Source: Hyphomicrobium sp. (GTDB taxonomy: Bacteria; Pseudomonadota; Alphaproteobacteria; Rhizobiales; Hyphomicrobiaceae). Taken from it: a DNA stretch of 64,000 nucleotides. The stretch spans positions 345,077 through 409,076 of the forward strand of contig PERL01000001.1 in NCBI GenBank assembly GCA_002928735.1, in the 5' to 3' direction. The position numbers were made by a program, and so were the translations under genes. The notes beneath the pieces are model-generated. The model had not been told where the DNA came from. It was given only the letters and a program-made list of their open reading frames with translations, and made no database searches. Below, in pieces: positions 43,348 to 52,841 of the stretch (position 1 is its first letter; the number at the start of each line of letters is the position of its first letter).

Positions 43348-44097
43348 ATGGAATGGTTAGCGGCCTTACGCACATTGATCCCACTGTTCGTCGTCATAGT
43401 TGGGCTGTTCGTAGCCGCCTTGCTGGTTGAAAAGACAATCGCAGCAACGCTTGAAAGACGTGGCTGGAACACAGCCTGGATCGTTATTCCGGCTGGATTT
43501 GCACTTCTGTGTTTCGTACTGATTGGGCCGCAATACGCAGCGCGACACTTGCTATTTAATGAACATGAACGCTACGATCTGTTTGATCAGTGGGTACTAG
43601 GCAACGAGACCTTGTTGCGTCCGATAGACAAACTGGTAACTCGAGTAGACGAAGCCGCTGTGAAGACTTCTACAAAAAGATTAGAGGCGCTGAGTAAAAT
43701 TTGCAGTGGCCAAAGCGTCGATACTCAGGACCTCAACCTAGGCATACCCTTGCCATCTTCGTCTATGGCTGGCCTTATCAAAGATTCTGGTGCTTGCAAC
43801 CGACTGGCTGATCACAAAAAATACCACGAACGCGTTAGTGATGGATGGCTATCATCAAAAGCCTTGGCTAACGTGCCCTATCAAACCTTGTTTTCAAACT
43901 TCAATCCGTTACCGGGACCAATCCTAACTGCCGTCTCAGTCTCCGAGCTGAACACCAACGACCGCCGCGTATTCTGGATTCTCGCAGGTTGGAACTTAAT
44001 CGTCATCACGTTCGTTATACTTTTCGCTCAACTATGGGCAGACCACATCTATAAATCTTTGAAAAGTGCAACTGCTCGGTTAGACGAGAATCCATGA
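43348..44097 (+). CDS. Unknown membrane protein, 249 residues
   Basis: Start placed at ATG 43348 (MEWLAALRTLIPLFVVIVGL); the frame runs further up, but would span the operator sites. Membrane segments at about 8-28, 38-58 and 212-235, with a polar loop of about 150 residues that contains two Cys (KICSGQ, GACNRL). Divergent from the 42908 operon and convergent with integrase (7 bp apart). AT-richer than neighbouring genes. A prophage-style exclusion or immunity role is possible but unsupported. Confidence 0.6.
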   Translation: MEWLAALRTLIPLFVVIVGLFVAALLVEKTIAATLERRGWNTAWIVIPAGFALLCFVLIGPQYAARHLLFNEHERYDLFDQWVLGNETLLRPIDKLVTRVDEAAVKTSTKRLEALSKICSGQSVDTQDLNLGIPLPSSSMAGLIKDSGACNRLADHKKYHERVSDGWLSSKALANVPYQTLFSNFNPLPGPILTAVSVSELNTNDRRVFWILAGWNLIVITFVILFAQLWADHIYKSLKSATARLDENP

Positions 44098-44103
44098 CGA
44101 TTT

Positions 44104-45510
44104 TTAGGCGCCGCTTACGCTAGAGTCGATAGACATCAATCGAATGACGTTGTGCGCTTCGGCACCCGACACGATCCGTTCAAGGTGTGCGCCCCAAGCC
44201 GTGAGCGCGTCGCGCTTCTCTCGGTCGTAGCTGTAATGGTTATAGACCTTGCCCGTCACCGTGCCGCGCCGAACGCTCACGTGGTTCAAGACAAGGGAAA
44301 TGGCGAACGGGTTCACACCGATTTCGCCCATTTGGGTTGCCGCAGTACGCCGTAGGTCGTGAACGCGGAAGTGATCCACCGCCAGCTTATCGCGCGCGCG
44401 CTCAAGTGCCTTCGTCGGCGCGTGAGCATCCATTGGGCCGCTTGCCGCCACGCGGAACTTGCCAGCGGCGCACGGGAACAGCCATTCGCAATCTTCACCC
44501 GCCAGCTTCCGCGCGTCGGCAATCAACGCCACTGCTAACGGACTGAGCGGAACGCGATGCGGTTCCCGGTTCTTTGATCGCTCACCAGGGATCGTCCAGA
44601 CGGGCGCCGTGTCGTTCAAATCCAATTCGGCGCGGTTGATGCCGGTGACTTCGCCGATCCGTTGCCCCGTGGCCAATGAGATTTGCAGCGCCAGTGCGAC
44701 CGCCTTCGTCATGGGTATGCCCGACGTCGCCCCCTTGGCGCCGAAAGAGCCGTCGGCCTTCCGTTCGCGATTGGGCTCAACTGGCGCACCGTCGAGCGCA
44801 CGCCAAAGCGTCCTGATCTCTTCAACCGTAAGCTGGCGTTCGCGCGCTTTCTCACGTTTGATCGGCGGCGAGACGCCAACGGTCGGGTCGTACTTCAAGA
44901 GGTCGCGCGACACCGCCCAACGAAAGATGGCGCGCACGACTTCGAACACGCGGTTCGGCCGGTGCGTCATGCGGCGGACTTCGCCGACACCCTTCCCGCG
45001 CGCGTCCGGCTTGGTCGCCACCGCATCCAACAGAGCGATGACGTCACGCTTGGTCACGTCGCACGCTTTCATGTCGCCAATCTCAGGCCGTATATGGCGG
45101 TTCAACATGGATACGTCGTCGGCGAGTGCGCGCGGGCTCTTCGTCGGTCCGTGGCGTTCAAGCCATTCGTCAGCGACTTCGGAAAAGGTTTCGGCGGCGC
45201 GGCGGGCTTTCTTGGCTGCCGTCTTCTCACTGGCGGGATCGGCGCCCTTGGCCACCGCGGCACGGACGCCCAGCGCCCAGACACGCGCGTCGTCTAGGCT
45301 GTGATCGGGGCAGTTGCCGAGCGTGATCGTGCGCTTTGTCCCGTCGCTCACCCGCCGATAGCGGAAAGCCCACGTCTTCAATCCGCTCTTGGACACGCGA
45401 AGTTCTAGGCCGCGCACGTCGGCGTCGCGCCATTCGTTGCGTGTCGAACCTTCCGCCGCTTTGAAGGCGACGGTCTCGACGAAACGGGCGTTGAGTTTCT
45501 TGAGCGCCAT
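44104..45510 (-). CDS. Tyrosine integrase
   Basis: 468 residues from ATG 45510 (MALKKLNARFVETVAF). N-terminal DUF4102-type arm-binding domain (about 1-95), core-binding domain (about 105-215), catalytic domain with R284 (TGQRIGEV), HDLR (H384, R387), H410, and a C-terminal Tyr in KVYNHYSYDREKR (Y423 or Y428). The frame extends 30 codons upstream, but those codons are the GGTACC arm repeats. Located at the right end of the 31.4-45.7 kb element and pointing inward, as P4-type satellite integrases do. All catalytic residues intact. Confidence 0.93.
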   Translation of the reverse strand: MALKKLNARFVETVAFKAAEGSTRNEWRDADVRGLELRVSKSGLKTWAFRYRRVSDGTKRTITLGNCPDHSLDDARVWALGVRAAVAKGADPASEKTAAKKARRAAETFSEVADEWLERHGPTKSPRALADDVSMLNRHIRPEIGDMKACDVTKRDVIALLDAVATKPDARGKGVGEVRRMTHRPNRVFEVVRAIFRWAVSRDLLKYDPTVGVSPPIKREKARERQLTVEEIRTLWRALDGAPVEPNRERKADGSFGAKGATSGIPMTKAVALALQISLATGQRIGEVTGINRAELDLNDTAPVWTIPGERSKNREPHRVPLSPLAVALIADARKLAGEDCEWLFPCAAGKFRVAASGPMDAHAPTKALERARDKLAVDHFRVHDLRRTAATQMGEIGVNPFAISLVLNHVSVRRGTVTGKVYNHYSYDREKRDALTAWGAHLERIVSGAEAHNVIRLMSIDSSVSGA

Positions 45511-45513
45511 TCT

Positions 45514-45551
45514 GGTACCCCAGGTTCGCCGGGGTACCAGTGGGGTACCAA
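45514..45551. repeat. Tandem GGTACC arm-type repeats before the integrase start
   Basis: GGTACC at 45514-45519, 45533-45538 and 45543-45548. The last two belong to a 21-bp unit that is exactly repeated at 31401-31421 at the other end of the element. Probable integrase arm-binding sites that could also regulate int. Confidence 0.65.
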
Positions 45552-45688
45552 AACGGCGGGGATTGAGCGGAACTTCGCTGATCTCTGGCGGACTATTCAT
45601 TAACCGCGGAAAAACTAATTGCCTGAGATCACACGAAACTTTTGTTACCGCCTACCAATAGACGCAATGGGTTAAGAAATGTAGAGAA

Positions 45689-45737
45689 CAGGCTCATAAC
45701 CTGAAGGTCGTAGGTTCAAATCCTGCCCCCGCAACCA
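45689..45737 (+). other. 3' part of a tRNA-fMet gene (right attachment site), not a functional tRNA
   Basis: CAGG, anticodon loop CTCATAA, CCTG, then GTAGG-TTCAAAT-CCTGC T-arm, the 3' acceptor strand CCCCGCA, discriminator A and encoded CCA. This is a tRNA-fMet from the anticodon stem to the 3' end (49 bp). The D-arm and 5' acceptor strand are absent: upstream sequence does not pair. It is therefore an attachment-site remnant. Confidence 0.82.
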
Positions 45738-47289
45738 CCACTAATTGCTCAGCCATGGTTGCCAGAGCATCTTGGTTTTTTGAACCGGCCGCCAGTCGCA
45801 GGATGCTGCCGATCTCCCCATAAAGATCGACCGTCATCTTCCCATCCACGGGAACCACAACGATTTTCTCTATCAAAGCCCGTATGGCTTCGGCTGCCTG
45901 CGGTCCGGAGTTGGGGTCATCCAGTGCCGCATGCAGATCTGCCACCTTCGACCGGTAGACGTCCGCCATCTTGGGGTTCAGCAGGACCTTTGGCTGCGGC
46001 GCGACCTCCATCTGGCTGAGGAGGATGTCCTCGCGAGCTTCGAGAGCCAACAGCTCGTCTTTCATTGACCGGACCAAGAACCCATCCCCGATCGCATCGA
46101 CAATCTGGCGCAACCTCCGGCGAACCTTGGTCAACTCTGCCTCGATCGATGCCCGCTGGGCACCCGCGTCCATCCGGGCCTTGTTGACCTCGGCAAAAAA
46201 AGCTTCGCAGAACTCCTTGAAAAGGTCCGGCGCCATCAAGCGATGCTTCAGCCCAGAAAGAACGAGCTCTTCCAGGCTCAGCCTTGAAATTGCGAGCCTG
46301 TTCGAACAGAGGCCTTTGTTTCGAGCCGTGGCGCACCCGAGGTGCATCTTGCTGATCAAGACATATCCCCCACCACAACATCCGCACTTGGTGAGGCCGG
46401 ACAGTAGGTAGCGAGGACGGCGGCGATCCCACGGTTCCTTTGCAGCGCCCGTAACGGTGAATGATACCGCCTTCTGTCGCGCCTTCACGCGCTGCCAGAG
46501 TTCATCCGAAATGATCCGTAGATGGGGAACATCCTTTTCGACGACATCTGCTTTATCGTTGTTGCGCGACCTTCTCTTACCGGTGGTCGGATCCTTGACG
46601 TACTTGAGTTTGTTCCAAACGAGCCGGCCGACATAGACCGGGTTGTTCAAAATGCCGACACCACGCGCCGTGTTGCCATGAATAGTTCAAGCCCCCCAGC
46701 CCTTACCGCGAGGTCCAGGAATTCCCTCTTGGTTCAACATGAACACGATCTTCCTCGGCGGCATGCCGCCAGCGTAAGCTTCGAAGATTCTGCGAACGAT
46801 CTGAGCTTCCGACTCGTTGATCTGACGCTCTCCAGCGTCGAAGGTGCCATCAGGCTTCGGGGTACGAACCATATCGTAGCCGTAGGTGATCCCTCCCCCA
46901 GATTTGCCTGCCTCTACCCGGCCGCGCAGTCCACGATGGGTTTTCTCTGAGAGCTGACGGACGTAGAGAGCGCCCATTGTGCCTCCGAAGCCAATGTGAA
47001 GCTCGCTTATCCAGCCTTCGCTCAGCGTGAAGAGCTGCACCCCGTTGAACATGAGGTGCTTGTAGAAGTGGGCGAGGTGCTCCTGGTCGCGCGAGAACCG
47101 CGACGCGGTCGGTGTGGCGGTCGGTGAAGCACGTTCTGAAGTTGGCCGCTGTAGCGAGGCGTTTCTCCAATAGCTGCGATTGACCCTGGAGCGCCTTCCT
47201 TTGCCGCTCGTATGAATTGAGGTCAGCAATTGTACATCCGTATCGGTTTGACCGGGATCCGACACGCATCGGAAGTGATGAACGTCCAT
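45694..47289 (-). pseudogene. Large serine recombinase, broken by an in-frame stop and lost catalytic N-terminus
   Basis: The resolvase-to-recombinase linker SRDQEHLAHFYKHL, LSEKTHRGLRGRVEAGKSGG and RKIVFMLNQEGIPGPRGKGW are followed by a TGA at 46687-46689 where family members normally have Ser (GWGAS-TIHGN). The frame then continues through NNPVYVGRLVWNKL, a zinc ribbon (CGCCGGGY) and a coiled coil to the end. Upstream of about 47100 the frame loses resemblance to the catalytic domain, and pieces of it lie in another frame. The C-terminal VVAGAGFEPTTFRL is encoded antisense on the tRNA-fMet fragment. Not expected to be active. Confidence 0.85.
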
Positions 47290-47751
47290 GCGGAACCGAC
47301 TTAAGATGAGACGCGATGGTGCAAGTGCTTAGCTGCTATGCGATGCGGCTACCGGCGCTGATGTTGGCGGGATCGAATATGTGCATTCGTCCGATGGCAA
47401 CCACTACCAACCATGGCTATATGTCGATGGCGCTCGAAGAGCTCTTAACGAGCGCTTACCGCAACTGGCCATGGCGGCGCGTGCTGTAGAGGAGTCAAGA
47501 AGTTGATTGTCTACATGTTCGGCAAGGTTACGACCATCCGCAGGGGTTAGCTTTTCTCTTCGTAGTTGCCCAAAGCGAGGACCTACGCAATGGCTCCGGT
47601 AGCAGACATGAATCGTCGCGCGGTGAGCATCCTTCCAAACGGGTCAGCGCATGTCCGCTAATGGGATGAACCGGAACCTCGCTATATCCTGCCCGTACTA
47701 AATTCTTGCAATTGAGGACATTCCCAGACGCAGCACGTTCTTCGCTGCGAA

Positions 47752-47850
47752 GAGAAATTTGTGGCTGTTGCATGCCCTGTCTACGCACCGAGGATCAGCC
47801 GCTTCCTCAGCTGCAACGGACCGCTTCACCTTCGAAAGCAGACATGTCAA
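47752..47850 (+). repeat. Dispersed intergenic repeat, family B copy 1
   Basis: Resembles 63592-63700: shared blocks are AATTTGTGGCTGTTGC, CGCACCGAGGA, CTGCAACGGAC and AAGCAGACATGTC in the same order and spacing. No gene covers either copy. The rest of 47290-48052 holds only a short relic frame (47357-47485, reading EYVHSSDGNHYQPWLYVDG) with no start codon. Confidence 0.75.
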
Positions 47851-48052
47851 CTTTGGCGCTATGGGCCAAAAGCGTCAGAACTAGGCGCGGGGCGGATGCC
47901 GTGAAATATCGTTGCAAAGCGTCAAAATCCGCGTGTTGAAGTGTAGTTAATTCAAATATGACTATTAGAAGAAAACAATCGCGAAACTTGTTGTCAATGC
48001 TGCGCTGAACTTGAATGGTTTCGTACCGCAGATTTCAGCACTTGATAGACGA

Positions 48053-48376
48053 ATGCGAGAGGCTCTTTTATTGTTTAGAGGAGTGATCAATCCTGTAACA
48101 CCAATCCGCGCGTGGCGAATTATGAATCCGCTCCTGAACGCTTTGCAGCAGTGTCCGATATTAGGGGAGCGCGGGCTGAATATTACATTGGAGGATGCAA
48201 CGACGGTGATCATCCGTCGTGGCGTTCACGTCCGAGGCCTTTGGAAGACCACGGGCGGAATTTTCGAGTTTTATTTTGCTGGATCGGCCGAACCGAAGCA
48301 CCGAGCAAGCTCGCTAGATGAAGTCCGAGCGCTCACTGAGAAAGTATTCGAGCGGCGGACACGGCCGCGATCCTGA
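48053..48376 (+). CDS. Hypothetical protein, about 107 residues
   Basis: Start at ATG 48053 (MREALLLFRGVINPVTPIRA) is a guess; a TTG at 48011 is in frame. Mixed alpha/beta, with GLNITLEDATTVIIRRGVHV and a C-terminal EVRALTEKVFERR. No family recognised. Composition fits a real gene, AT-richer than average. Confidence 0.45.
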   Translation: MREALLLFRGVINPVTPIRAWRIMNPLLNALQQCPILGERGLNITLEDATTVIIRRGVHVRGLWKTTGGIFEFYFAGSAEPKHRASSLDEVRALTEKVFERRTRPRS

Positions 48377-48399
48377 AGCGGCGCATGTTTTCGGTCACT

Positions 48400-48687
48400 T
48401 CATCTGATTGACCGGAAGCACGATAAAAATTGGAAGGCCATCTCGGATCTTTGACGGCGGACAAGAATGCAATCAACCTCTACTCGGTCGATCATGATTT
48501 GCAGGGTCATGTGCCTTGGCCATTGGATCGCGAAGTAGGGCAGATCCTCTGGTAATCGGATGCGGGCCCCGGAGGCTGATATATCTTTTAGAACACACTC
48601 AACAGGATCGCCAATTAGTGCGCAATAGAGCCTGGCAGGATAGTTCTGGAGCTTTCGAACGGCCTTGCGCCTGTTGATCCCACTCAT
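48400..48687 (-). CDS. PilZ-domain protein, 95 residues
   Basis: Start at ATG 48687 (MSGINRRKAVRKLQNYPARL). The N-terminal RRKAVR and the later DISASGARIRL are the two halves of a PilZ cyclic-di-GMP-binding signature (RxxxR and D-x-S-x-x-G). Small stand-alone PilZ proteins are common in Hyphomicrobiales and sense c-di-GMP. No neighbour shares its strand closely. The 48688-49170 stretch beyond holds no gene I can support. Confidence 0.75.
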   Translation of the reverse strand: MSGINRRKAVRKLQNYPARLYCALIGDPVECVLKDISASGARIRLPEDLPYFAIQWPRHMTLQIMIDRVEVDCILVRRQRSEMAFQFLSCFRSIR

Positions 48688-49170
48688 AGTACCTCCGGTG
48701 CAAGCCTTCCTGTATGAAGACACGACAAGTGGAGCAGAACTCTATTGAAAGAACATCTCTGACGTAGCGACAAAGTGTTTTAAGTTTTGAGTAGGGTCTT
48801 AATTTCCAGGTAATACATGAGGGGCCTGGCAACTGCTCACGTGGGGCAGTTCTCAGGTAGCATCACTGTTGCTTGCCAACGGGGCAGCCAAGTGGCGCGC
48901 GGACTGCGCGGACCGATCGGCGCCGAGAAAAAGGGAAGGACGCCCCCTTCATTCCGGCCGGCACGGACTCTTTCCGGAAGGCCGATTTGGACCAGTGCAG
49001 AGAACGCCAAAGCTATTTTTTCACAGCGACCACGGTCTTTGGAGAGTTGGATCTTCTTAGGATAGACGATAGCGACTTTGCGCCGTTGATCGATATCAGG
49101 TTGTCAACTTGGGCGATGGCGCCATCGGGTCAGCAGGGACTAGGGGCCAAATTCGCAACATGTCGGCTTA

Positions 49171-49316
49171 GGGTCAATAGCGAGCTTCGTAACAGCTCTC
49201 AACAAGTCTGCTTTTCCCTCAGCAGCGAGCATGTCGCCCCCTTCATGACTGCTTCTCATCCGGCTGCCGACATCAACCTGCGGAGACCGTGAGTCAGCTG
49301 AGGGCCAGAAGCCGAC
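49171..49316 (+). repeat. Dispersed intergenic repeat, family A copy 1
   Basis: Related to 52842-52985 and 54891-55030. Shared order: GGGTCAA, CTCTCA(G/A)CA, TTTTCCCTCA-type block, TGCC/GCTTCTCA, GCCGACATC or GCCGACGTC, and CTGAGGGCCA. It ends 4 bp before the pstB stop codon. Most diverged copy of the three. Confidence 0.7.
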
Positions 49317-49320
49317 GTCG

Positions 49321-50187
49321 TCAGCCCCGCTGACCATTCACATACGCGGCAGTAAGTTCGTGCTTGGGGGCTTCGAAGAGCTGGCGGCAGAAGTCGAATT
49401 CGATCAATGTGCCAGCACGCTCCTTAACCCAGAAGAAGGCCGCATAGTTTGCGATGCGCCGCGCTTGGGCGAGATTGTGGGTCACAATCACAACAGTGTA
49501 GCGGCCGCGTAGGCTCTCAATCAGGTCTTCAACAACACCCGATGACAACGGATCGAGCGCACTGCATGGCTCGTCCATCAGCAAGACTGCGGGTTCCAGC
49601 ACGAGTGCCCGAGCGATGCAAAGGCGCTGCTGCTGTCCGCCGGAAAGGGCCAACGCGGGCGCGTCGAGCCTGCCATGGATCTCCGGCCAAAGGCCAACAT
49701 CCTTGAGCGCCTTCTCAATCCGGGAGTCCAGTTCAGCGCGGTTCGTGAGGCCGTGCTCGCGCAAGGGCATCTCAAGGTTGCGCCGTATCGAAAGCGGGAA
49801 CGGATTGGGCTTCTGAAAGATCATACCCACACGCCTCCGCAGGGCACGCACATCCAAGGTTGGATCACGCACGTTCTGCCCGTCGATCGAAATCAGGCCC
49901 TCGACACTGCAGCCTGCAATCATATCGGTCAGTCTGTTGATGCTCGATAAGAGACTTGTCTTTCCGCATCCCGACGGGCCAATGAAAGCGGTGATACATC
50001 CGCGATAGATGTCGAGCGTCACATCTTTGAACGCTGGCACGCCCTTATAGGACACGGCGAGGTCTTCGATTCGAATTTGGCACTCAGGCACGCAGCAGGT
50101 GGGACCCGCCACAATCGGACTTACAGTAAACGGCGTGGCAGGCGCGGGTTTGTTTTGGCCAGGCTCGCTGCCAGTAGACTTTGTCAT
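49321..50187 (-). CDS. pstB: Phosphate ABC transporter ATP-binding protein
   Basis: 288 residues. Walker A GPSGCGKTS (about 73-81), signature LSGGQQQR, Walker B VLLMDEPCSALDP and the H-loop are complete. A Pro-rich extension of about 40 residues precedes the usual PstB start (RIEDLAVSYKGVPAFKDVTL). Hydrolyses ATP for phosphate import through PstCA. ATGA overlap with pstA. The operon lacks phoU at this end. Confidence 0.95.
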   Translation of the reverse strand: MTKSTGSEPGQNKPAPATPFTVSPIVAGPTCCVPECQIRIEDLAVSYKGVPAFKDVTLDIYRGCITAFIGPSGCGKTSLLSSINRLTDMIAGCSVEGLISIDGQNVRDPTLDVRALRRRVGMIFQKPNPFPLSIRRNLEMPLREHGLTNRAELDSRIEKALKDVGLWPEIHGRLDAPALALSGGQQQRLCIARALVLEPAVLLMDEPCSALDPLSSGVVEDLIESLRGRYTVVIVTHNLAQARRIANYAAFFWVKERAGTLIEFDFCRQLFEAPKHELTAAYVNGQRG

Positions 50188-51062
50188 GCTGCCGATACCC
50201 TTCGCGTCAATGCCCGGTCTGCCAAGGCGACTGCGATACCATTGATGATAATCAGAAGTGCGATAAGGACGAGAGCTGAAGCGTAAGCGTTCTTGTCACC
50301 TCCGGCGACATTCATGGTCAAATCATAGATGTGCACCGATATTGCCCGGCCCGAGTCAAGAAATGACGCTGGCATCCTGTCGACATACCCGCTGGTAAAA
50401 ACTAGAGCCGCCGTTTCGGCCATCGCGCGCCCTATACCAAGCATTAAGCCGGCAATGAGAGCGGGAGCGGCAACGGGTATGAGAACGTGAATCAGGATGG
50501 TCGCCCGCGACATGCCGAGTGCCTCAGCACTCAACCGCCACTCGTCGGGGACCTGCCTCAGGCCAGATTCCGTCGTCCTGATGAGGATGGGAAGGATCAT
50601 ACACGCGAGGGTGAGGCCGCCTGCCAAAATCGAGAAGCCCAATCCCAGCCATACGCAAAAGAACGCATTCCCAAACAATCCGACGACGATTGACGGAACG
50701 CCCGCTAACACATCAAGGCTCAGTCCGATCATTTGTCCTAGCCGGCCTTCGCGCCTCGTGTACTCCGAGAGCAGCACCGCCGTCGCAAGGCCAAGCGGTG
50801 CCGCTACCGCTATCGCAACAAACAAGATCAGCAGAGTGGATGCCAGAATGGGAGCGATGCCGCCTGATCTTCCAGAACTCTTCGGAGTTGTTGTGAGGAA
50901 CGTCCAATCGACCCGTGCGGCTCCATGCCAAAGCAGATCGAAGAGAAGCCAAAGAAACATTCCAGCGACTATTGCGGCTGCAAACCATGCTGCGGCTTGA
51001 AGAGAGAGGTCGCGCCATGCCGCACGCGGGCTGCTCAAATCGAAGGCACGGCTCTCACGCAT
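50184..51062 (-). CDS. pstA: Phosphate ABC transporter permease
   Basis: About 292 residues from ATG 51062 (MRESRAFDLSSP), whose start lies within the pstC stop region. Six membrane segments and the permease EAA-type loop (EALGMSRATILIHVLIPVAA). Forms the channel with PstC. Stop overlaps the pstB start. Confidence 0.94.
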   Translation of the reverse strand: MRESRAFDLSSPRAAWRDLSLQAAAWFAAAIVAGMFLWLLFDLLWHGAARVDWTFLTTTPKSSGRSGGIAPILASTLLILFVAIAVAAPLGLATAVLLSEYTRREGRLGQMIGLSLDVLAGVPSIVVGLFGNAFFCVWLGLGFSILAGGLTLACMILPILIRTTESGLRQVPDEWRLSAEALGMSRATILIHVLIPVAAPALIAGLMLGIGRAMAETAALVFTSGYVDRMPASFLDSGRAISVHIYDLTMNVAGGDKNAYASALVLIALLIIINGIAVALADRALTRRVSAA

Positions 51063-51909
51063 GGACAATCTGTCCCCCGCTCCGCCGCGCGCCTGCAGCC
51101 AAGGCAAGAACCAACGCCGTCAACACAAGACCAGATACAAACAATGATGCGCGGTGGTCTCCCGTCGCATAGGCCATTTCGAGCGCGATGTTGGCCGTCA
51201 AGGTTCGGACCGGATCAAATAACGAACTTGGGAGTTGGACCACATTCCCGCTCACCATTAGAACTGCCATCGTTTCACCGAGTGCGCGGGCGACTGCTAG
51301 AAGGATGCCCGCATAAATGCTTGCCGCAGTTGCCGGAAGCGCAACCCGCAAGATGGTGGCCTCCTTCGAGAGTCCAAGCGCTGCCGCACCCTGCCAGTAT
51401 GTCATCGGTACGGCAGCCAGCGCAGCCTCGGTGGTCAATGCCACAGTCGGCAGTATCATCAATGCTAGAATGATGCTGCCAGCTAGGAGGCTCGTTCCGG
51501 GCGGCGACACCGCAAGGATGAGCGGGACAATGACGGTCAACCCCCACAAGCCCAGCACAACCGATGGAATTCCGGCAAGAAGTATGATCGCCCAGCGATA
51601 CATGCGGGATATCAATGGCGGCGCATAGAAACGGCAGAATAAGGCCGACGCCACACCGAGCGGCGCTGCAATGATGATCGCGAGTGCCGACATCGCCATC
51701 GATGCGGCCAGCATTGGCAACAGTCCGTAGGCACCTTCGGTCGGATACCACCCATCACTGCGCATGAACTTCGAGAGCCCAGCATTCTGGATGACAGGCC
51801 AGGATTCTTTGGCGAGAAAGACCAGAATCAGAAGAAGGAGCCCAGATGCGATCAACGCGGATGCAGACAGAATCCAAAACAGCCTGGCGTCACGGGAGCA
51901 CGGGGACAA
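51055..51909 (-). CDS. pstC: Phosphate ABC transporter permease
   Basis: 284 residues with a TTG start at 51909 overlapping the pstS end by 20 bp; no better start is seen. Six membrane segments, with the EAA-type loop GAAALGLSKEATILRVALPA. Partner of PstA in the inner membrane. Confidence 0.93.
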   Translation of the reverse strand: MSPCSRDARLFWILSASALIASGLLLLILVFLAKESWPVIQNAGLSKFMRSDGWYPTEGAYGLLPMLAASMAMSALAIIIAAPLGVASALFCRFYAPPLISRMYRWAIILLAGIPSVVLGLWGLTVIVPLILAVSPPGTSLLAGSIILALMILPTVALTTEAALAAVPMTYWQGAAALGLSKEATILRVALPATAASIYAGILLAVARALGETMAVLMVSGNVVQLPSSLFDPVRTLTANIALEMAYATGDHRASLFVSGLVLTALVLALAAGARRSGGQIVHA

Positions 51910-52702
51910 AAAACTGCTCCTTTACAAGATCATGAACCGCTGCCGATTGTGCAAAGTCGATGAAGGCTCTGACCACGCCTGATGGCTCGTCTTTCGTAAC
52001 TAGTGTGAGCGGGCGTGCCAATGGAAAGCTTCCGTTCTGAATATTTTCAACGGTTGCCGGTATACCGTTCATGCTCAAGAGCTTGACCGAAGTGCCTTGC
52101 CCGGCCTCGAATTCGGCGGTTCCCACCGATACATAACCGATGGCGTTCGGGTTGCCTGCAACAGTCTTGATGCCCTGCTGATTGTCACCGATGATCACCT
52201 GGGCCTTGATGTCGCTGGCCTTCAATTTGAAATGATTGAGGAATAACTCCAGGGTCGAGCGTCCGTCTGCCTTGTTGACCACGGTGATGGGTCCTGCTTT
52301 TCCGCCGACGGCGCTCCAGTCTGTGATCTTGCCTAGGAAAATGTCGACGATCTGCTGATCGGTGAGCGAACGCACCATGTTCGCGGCGTTCAATATGATC
52401 CCAATTCCGTCACGGGCAATCGCGGTGCCTTTGAGATCCTTTTCCTCGTCTTTCAGGCTCCGCGATGCCATGCCTATGTTAGCAAGCCCCGATCGGGCGT
52501 CGTTGATGCCACGCGAAGATCCCCCGGTCTGTACGTCGATGCGAACATCCGGGTTCTGTTCCTCGAACCGCTTGCCAATTTCAGCGACGAGCGGCGCTAC
52601 GGTGCTTGATCCAGTTATAACGATTTTTTCTGCTGCATTGGCTGTGAGCGACATGCCGAACAGAAAGCCACCACAAACTGTCAGCGCGAGAAGGCGTAAC
52701 AT
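51890..52702 (-). CDS. pstS: Phosphate-binding periplasmic protein
   Basis: 270 residues. Signal peptide MLRLLALTVCGGFLFGMSLT with cleavage near ANA-AEK (about 23). Phosphate-site motifs ITGSSTVAPL and GGSSRGINDARSG are present, as in the shorter PhoT-type PstS group. First gene of pstSCAB. A GGGAG ribosome site precedes the ATG. No convincing Pho box was found; a weak match lies at 52762-52780. Confidence 0.94.
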   Translation of the reverse strand: MLRLLALTVCGGFLFGMSLTANAAEKIVITGSSTVAPLVAEIGKRFEEQNPDVRIDVQTGGSSRGINDARSGLANIGMASRSLKDEEKDLKGTAIARDGIGIILNAANMVRSLTDQQIVDIFLGKITDWSAVGGKAGPITVVNKADGRSTLELFLNHFKLKASDIKAQVIIGDNQQGIKTVAGNPNAIGYVSVGTAEFEAGQGTSVKLLSMNGIPATVENIQNGSFPLARPLTLVTKDEPSGVVRAFIDFAQSAAVHDLVKEQFFVPVLP

Positions 52703-52841
52703 TAAAACTTACTCCCTGCAGTCTACTAACCGATTGGCTCTGAGCTTACGTGTGTCGTAGGCGTGCAGTTTCAGCGACAGTGCCAAAACATGCCGATGCC
52801 GATCGAATAACACACTGGCTCGGCAAACTGTTACGTCCGGT

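Noticed and set aside
52762..52780. Pho-box-like sequence upstream of pstS
   Set aside because: On the minus strand CTGTCGC is followed by only a partial second half at the wrong spacing; too weak for a PhoB site.
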